DNA from: Podochytrium sp. JEL0797
Lineage: Eukaryota; Chytridiomycota; Chytridiomycetes; Chytridiales; Chytriomycetaceae
Reading direction: 5' to 3'
Length of the DNA stretch: 10,198 nucleotides
NCBI GenBank assembly: GCA_027596195.1
Contig: JADGJG010000984.1
Location: 1 to 10,198, forward strand
How positions within the stretch are numbered: position 1 is the stretch's first letter; each line of letters opens with the position of its first letter. The notes under the pieces are model-generated. The model was given only the letters and a program-made list of their open reading frames with translations. It did no database searches and was not told the DNA's origin. Positions 6,428 through 10,198 of this stretch are shown here, piece by piece. A program made the position numbers and the translations under genes.

Positions 6428-7431
6428 ATGGGTTTGCGTGCACACCCCCCCCCTTCTTCGCGTCCACATTGCACTAATATCCCCGTTCAGCAGCTGCAAA
6501 CAAAGCCATCGCAGTCAAGATCCTCAGACAAGTCATGATGGAAGTGATGGAACGCAAACCAGAGAATCCCATCGACTTTATCCGCGATCGCCTGCGAAAG
6601 TATGGGTTGGTGTTGAAAACCACAGTGATTAATCAAAGCATCGCAGTTCGATTTCAAATCCCACGGTACAAGCGTTCAACCAAATGAGCACGGCGCGCTG
6701 GAATTCACCCGACTTTCACGGGCGGCTGTTTGTCGCGTTTGACATGATGAAAACAAAGAGTTGAGTTTCGCGAAATCTGTGCGTGGGATCCTGTTGTATT
6801 TATTATATAATTATTTAGAACTATTCACGTCGGATACTCCCGTGTTGGAGGCTGTGAATTTCAAAGAGTTTTTGAAGCTATTCTTGACGTAATCCTTTAT
6901 ATTTGATTACAACATGGTCTCGCGTTTACCAGTTATTCGATAGAGAGAATCCAGCTATCCAACAAAATGTCATTAAATTGGTTCTATCGTGGCTGGAATT
7001 CGAATCCTCTGTTTCGTTCACTGTTTTTTCGATGGGAACAATGCTCGCCTCCTTGTTGGGGGGTAAGAAGAGTCGAATTCTAGCGGCCTATCTGATCATT
7101 ATATACAGAATATGTGAAACAGGTCAAGGATTTATACAAGATCCGAGCACAGAGCGGACTCCTCCCCGTTCAGGTCCTCAAAGACGCGTTTCGACATGCA
7201 GCTCATTTGGACCATGATGGGTCAAAAAACCAGTAAGATTATATTCGATTTTAGGCTTCGATACGCGAAAATTGACGCGTTTGCCCCGTTAGGAATGACG
7301 AGTTTCGAATTTATTTGTCCGAGAAGCTTTTCGAGAGACCACCCAGCAAAGATCAAAACCATTACGCCTTGTCGTTGAAAGAATTCGAAATTATGATGGA
7401 AAGGCAGCTGAATGAAATCTCGATTCGTTGA
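6428..7431 (+). CDS. RIIa (DPY-30-like) + EF-hand protein, radial spoke protein 7-like; probable one-base break
   Basis: Proposed exons: 6428-6431, 6491-6599, 6647-6795, 6819-6888, 6933-7062, 7109-7232, 7293-7431, for about 241 residues. Exon 2 carries a RIIa dimerisation/docking domain ([20 protein letters not shown]). Later exons carry degenerate EF-hands: [10 protein letters not shown] + ELSFAKSV, then [21 protein letters not shown] and [18 protein letters not shown]. An N-terminal RIIa plus C-terminal EF-hands is the layout of Chlamydomonas RSP7, an axonemal radial-spoke subunit that docks on an AKAP-like spoke protein; assignment is by architecture only. The last three exons (splices at 7062/7109 and 7232/7293) are firm. 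The middle is uncertain. The EF-hand pattern changes frame by one base at 6756-6760, and joining it onward uses an unusually short 23-nt intron (6796-6818). Either a sequence error, a decayed gene, or a different exon choice would explain this. The gene could also be two shorter ones. Confidence 0.55.
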
Positions 7432-7481
7432 CGATCACGAGTCTGTGAAGGTTGGGTCGAGTCTGTCGGTCCAAAGGAATC

Positions 7482-7487
7482 AATAAA
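7482..7487 (+). terminator. AATAAA poly(A) signal of the RIIa/EF-hand gene
   Basis: AATAAA begins 50 nt after the stop codon at 7429-7431. It directly abuts the last base of the LZTFL1 stop codon (7488-7490) on the other strand, so cleavage would occur inside the LZTFL1 coding region in antisense. Confidence 0.55.
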
Positions 7488-8293
7488 TTATAGCCAAGAA
7501 AAAGAACATACATACTTCTCCAACTTCATTCGATATTCTTTGAGGAGGTCGTTCTTTTGCAACAGCATTTTCTTCAGATTTTGAACCGGAACCGACTTGT
7601 CGATACGGCCTTCCAAATCCTTTTTTCAAATACATTAGTTTTTGCAAAAGATGCAGAAAGAAAACTCACAGATTCGAGAGACTTGATGCGCATTGACATT
7701 GCCTTGATTTTTTGCAAACTTTCATCATCAATGGCGTCTTTCGTCCGCGATATCGACGCCAAAGAGCTCTACGGAATAATTCAGCACCCCTTTTTACGCG
7801 TCAAATGCACATCCCACACACTCACCATTTTCAAGTCTTGAAGAGCCTTCTCCAGTTCAGCGATCCTTGCTTTCAACCCGATCGCCTCCCCCGATTCTTG
7901 CTCCCCAACCTCCACCTCACCCACAACAAACTCGCCTCCACCACCCCCCGCAAACAACCTCTCCTCAAGCGCTGCCGCTTCCCTCAACCTCTCCCGATCC
8001 TCAATCACACGCATATCCCCCTTCAACGCGACACCACCATCTCCCGCCTGCTTCACATACTGCGCAACAAGCAACGCAGTCATGTGCGCGTGACGCATTC
8101 CTTCACTCGTGAAGGTTGCTTCGGCGTTGAGTTGCGCGTCGTTGAGGATGGAGGTGACGTCGTCTGAATTGTACGTGTCATCGCAGACGCGTCGTTCGAT
8201 TACTTCGCGGAGGGTGAGACGGAGTTCGCGGAGAGAGTCGGCGCGTTGTTTGCGCATGAAGAGGAGGAATGTATGGAGTTCTGCTGAATCCAT
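7488..8293 (-). CDS. LZTFL1: Leucine zipper transcription factor-like 1 (LZTFL1), BBSome regulator
   Basis: Three exons (8293-7826, 7768-7670, 7619-7488) give 232 residues; human LZTFL1 has 299. Introns of 57 and 50 nt both start GTGAGT and are phase 0. The N-terminal helical domain matches the family: FLLFMRKQRADSLREL, then CDDTYNSDDVTSILNDAQ (human VEDTFTIDEVSEVLN), and LLVAQYVKQAG. A Gly/Glu-rich linker with five consecutive glycines follows, then a coiled coil (ARIAELEKALQDLKM, ESLQKIKAMSMRIKSLES). The C-terminus VQNLKKMLLQKNDLLKEY aligns with human YRNMKEILTKKNDQIKDL. LZTFL1 is cytoplasmic and controls entry of the BBSome and its cargo into cilia. The middle coiled coil is shorter than in human. 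The stop follows a short lineage-specific tail, and the gene ends 56 bp from the convergent RIIa/EF-hand stop. Confidence 0.88.
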
Positions 8294-8431
8294 TTTTGGA
8301 TTTGTTGATCGTATTTTTTTTTGGGAACAAAAAGAGAAGATCAAATAAAATGTCCCAATTCTCTCTTTTTTTTCTCTTCTGATTCATTAAATTATAAAAA
8401 TGCAAAAAGGAATAATAAACCCCAAATCCGC

Positions 8432-10198
8432 TCAATCCAAAGTCTCCAACTCATGCCCATGAGGAGGCACCCTCGTCGCACTCGCCCCCTTCTGATGCGA
8501 CATATCCAAAGTCAAATGCGGGACTTCAAACTCCACCTCCCCACTCTCCGAAATCAAAATCCTCTGCCCGTCTTCAAACCCATACACGGGCGGGGCCGCG
8601 CGCGCCGAGAATTCCTGCAACAGCTCTTGTGCGGGAACGAGCGTTTCTCGAAACTTGCGCGTCGCTTTCATGCGTGGCGTGAGGGCCGTGGAGGTGCCGG
8701 GGGACTTGATGGGTTGTAACGCGCCTGTGGGGGTAGTCGCGGTCCCCGTGGACGAGGTGGAGCCATAGGCTAACGGCGATGTCGCCGCGTTCACAATCAA
8801 GGGACACGTTTCGTCGGTGCAGATTCCCAAGCCGTCACCCCCCGCGGCTGCTGCGACACTGTCCATGTTTGGAGATCCCATCAACGCGCTGCTTTCCCTC
8901 GACAACAGGATATCTAACACGCGACCGACTTTGACCTTCGTGTTGACATCCACATACACATCCGTTTCATCCACAATCTCTTGCCCGATCAACTCTTCAA
9001 TCACGTCCTCGAGCGTGATGATCCCAAGCGTTGCGAAGCGACGACGCTTACTCGTCGGTGACGACGGTGAATTGAACCACATGGGCGACGCCGACACGAT
9101 AATATTGGGAAGGTTGCTCTCATCCCCTTGTTCATCCATCATCACGAGCTCGTCCACGACAATCGCCATGTGGCTGCGTCCTTCTTCAAACACGTGCAAG
9201 AGTTCAAACAAGGGTGTATCCTTTTTGACGCGTGGGAGTCGTCCGATGCGGGATTTGTAGACGGGAAGGGCGTCCTCGGGGTCCAGGAGGACAAGTTGTT
9301 TCACGAGAATGACTCCGATAATGTCTTCGCGCGCGTCGTTGAAGACGGGGACTCGAGAGTGACCTGCGTCAATCAACTGTTGTATATAAAACCAACCAAA
9401 AATATCAGTCACAAGAAAAAACAAAAACAAAAAACAAAAATCAAAACAAAAAACACAAACCATTCCCATCGTTTCTTCATCGAGTTTCGCATCCAACGGA
9501 AGCATCAACACATCTTCCAACTTGGTCATGACATTTTGCGCCGTCTTTCCACGCAACTCCAACACGGCACGCAGAATCGAGACTTCCTCGTGATTCAAAG
9601 GACCTTGGTGATCCTCGTCATGCATTGCAATCAATTCTTTGAGTTCTGCAGGTCAAAAAAAATTACATAAGTGATAGCGCGGCGCACCATCCACAAAAAA
9701 AATCATTTTACCCGCACGACGGTAAATGACGCCATCCTTGTGTCCCAGAATATAATCCAAGAGTTTCGCAATCGGGTACGCAATAATGAACATGATCCAA
9801 ATGAGAATTCTGACGGGCCAAGCGAAAAAGGCCCCGACTCGCAACCCGTAACGAGCGCAGATTGCTTGAGGAATGATTCTGTCGGAAGGGGAATTCCGGT
9901 AAGCAACAGCGGGCACCAAACAATCCCCAACCCGGGCAGATGGAGCATCACAAAAAAACAGGGAGGGGGGGACGGACTCAACTCTCCAAACACCAAAACG
10001 AGCAGCGTCGAAACGAGCACGGCCTGGTACCCTTCCAAATCAACGAGCCCAAACAGAATCGGCAACGTTTCATTCACAATCGTGTTGCTCAGCAACAGCG
10101 TCACGAGCAAGAAGAGAGCGGGATTGCGAGTCGGTACCAGCCGGGCGGCGAACCGCGGGTCGTGGGGTCGGCCGGAGCGGGGCAAGAGGCGCCGAGTC
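8432..10198 (-). CDS. CNNM/Mam3-type metal transporter (DUF21 + CBS pair), 5' partial
   Basis: Four exons are visible (10198-9983, 9878-9712, 9645-9461, 9376-8432), with introns of 104, 66 and 84 nt; the N-terminus lies beyond the window. The DUF21/CNNM membrane domain is recognised from LLVTLLLSNTIVNETLPILF, LVLVFGE|IIPQAICARYG across an intron, and hydrophobic IWIMFIIAYPIAKLLDYILG. It is followed by YRRAELKELIAMH and the Bateman (CBS) module: NVMTKLEDVLMLPLD, LIDAGHSRVPVFNDAREDII, RSHMAIVVDE and LGIITLEDVIEELIGQEIVDETD. CNNM proteins (yeast Mam3, animal CNNM1-4) are implicated in Mg2+ or other divalent cation transport, with CBS domains sensing Mg-ATP. A Ser/Pro and basic insertion (SPSSPTSKRRR) sits within CBS2. 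The C-terminal tail is about 190 residues, low in complexity, with Ser/Thr/Pro stretches. The 84-nt intron has no stop in frame, and its retention would add 28 hydrophobic residues inside the first CBS domain. Confidence 0.92.

Noticed and set aside
6600..6687. Ending the RIIa gene at the TGA at 6685-6687 without splicing
   Set aside because: It is possible, but a 47-nt GTATGG...CGCAG intron fits the local intron style and leads into an EF-hand-like segment. It is kept only as an alternative within the uncertain gene model.
7233..7254. A 22-nt intron (GTAAGATTATATTCGATTTTAG) in the RIIa/EF-hand gene
   Set aside because: Splicing instead to the TAG at 7292 (60 nt) gives a coherent C-terminus ending with an EF-hand-like [10 protein letters not shown]. 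The short version gives an implausible tail.
8817..9260. Ser/Thr-rich plus-strand frame antisense to CNNM
   Set aside because: The composition is explained by the reverse complement of the CBS-domain coding sequence; no start context or family.
9377..9460. Treating the 84 nt in the CNNM gene as coding
   Set aside because: It has GTTTGT...CAACAG borders and a T/G-rich content. Removing it restores the conserved CBS sequence ETMGM-LIDAGHSRVPVF.

Overview
This is a gene-dense window of eukaryotic nuclear DNA. All but one of the recognisable genes are split by spliceosomal introns of about 44-134 nt, and gaps between genes are mostly 40-160 bp. Several of the genes are known only from organisms with cilia or flagella: an LRRC23-like radial-spoke protein, CFAP298, the BBSome regulator LZTFL1, and a RIIa/EF-hand protein resembling radial spoke protein 7. 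Together with the small introns and AATAAA-type 3' ends, this suggests a compact-genome, flagellated microbial eukaryote such as a zoosporic (chytrid-like) fungus or a flagellated protist. The sequence alone does not settle which.

Layout from left to right. Positions 4-78 are an unbroken 75-nt poly-C run. A plus-strand MFS transporter of the metabolite:H+ symporter type (386-1847, one intron) follows. A 519-bp convergent spacer holds a perfect 3'-UTR hairpin and a weak unexplained minus-strand reading frame. Next come four minus-strand genes in tandem: proteasome chaperone PSMD9/Nas2 (2367-2915), LRRC23-like (3074-4274, five exons), CFAP298 (4365-5665, seven exons) and TRAPPC4/Trs23 (5773-6389, three exons). 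Only 38 bp beyond the TRAPPC4 start codon, a plus-strand RIIa + EF-hand gene begins (6428-7431, about seven exons, with a probable one-base break). It converges with minus-strand LZTFL1 (7488-8293, three exons). The window ends in a minus-strand CNNM/DUF21-CBS metal transporter (8432-10198, four exons seen, 5' end outside the window).

How the genes relate: LRRC23 and RSP7-type RIIa/EF-hand proteins belong to the axonemal radial spoke. CFAP298 is a cytoplasmic dynein-arm assembly factor. LZTFL1 controls BBSome traffic into cilia, and TRAPPC4 is a core TRAPP subunit (TRAPPII has been linked to ciliogenesis). Four of the eight genes are therefore directly ciliary. PSMD9, the MFS carrier and the CNNM protein are housekeeping or transport genes interleaved with them.

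The main points worth checking are the in-frame splice option that would join LRRC23 to PSMD9, the four-nucleotide coding first exon and apparent frameshift of the RIIa/EF-hand gene, stop codons that overlap poly(A) signals, and the bacterial-looking transporter. No CRISPR array, transposon, rRNA or tRNA gene was recognised.
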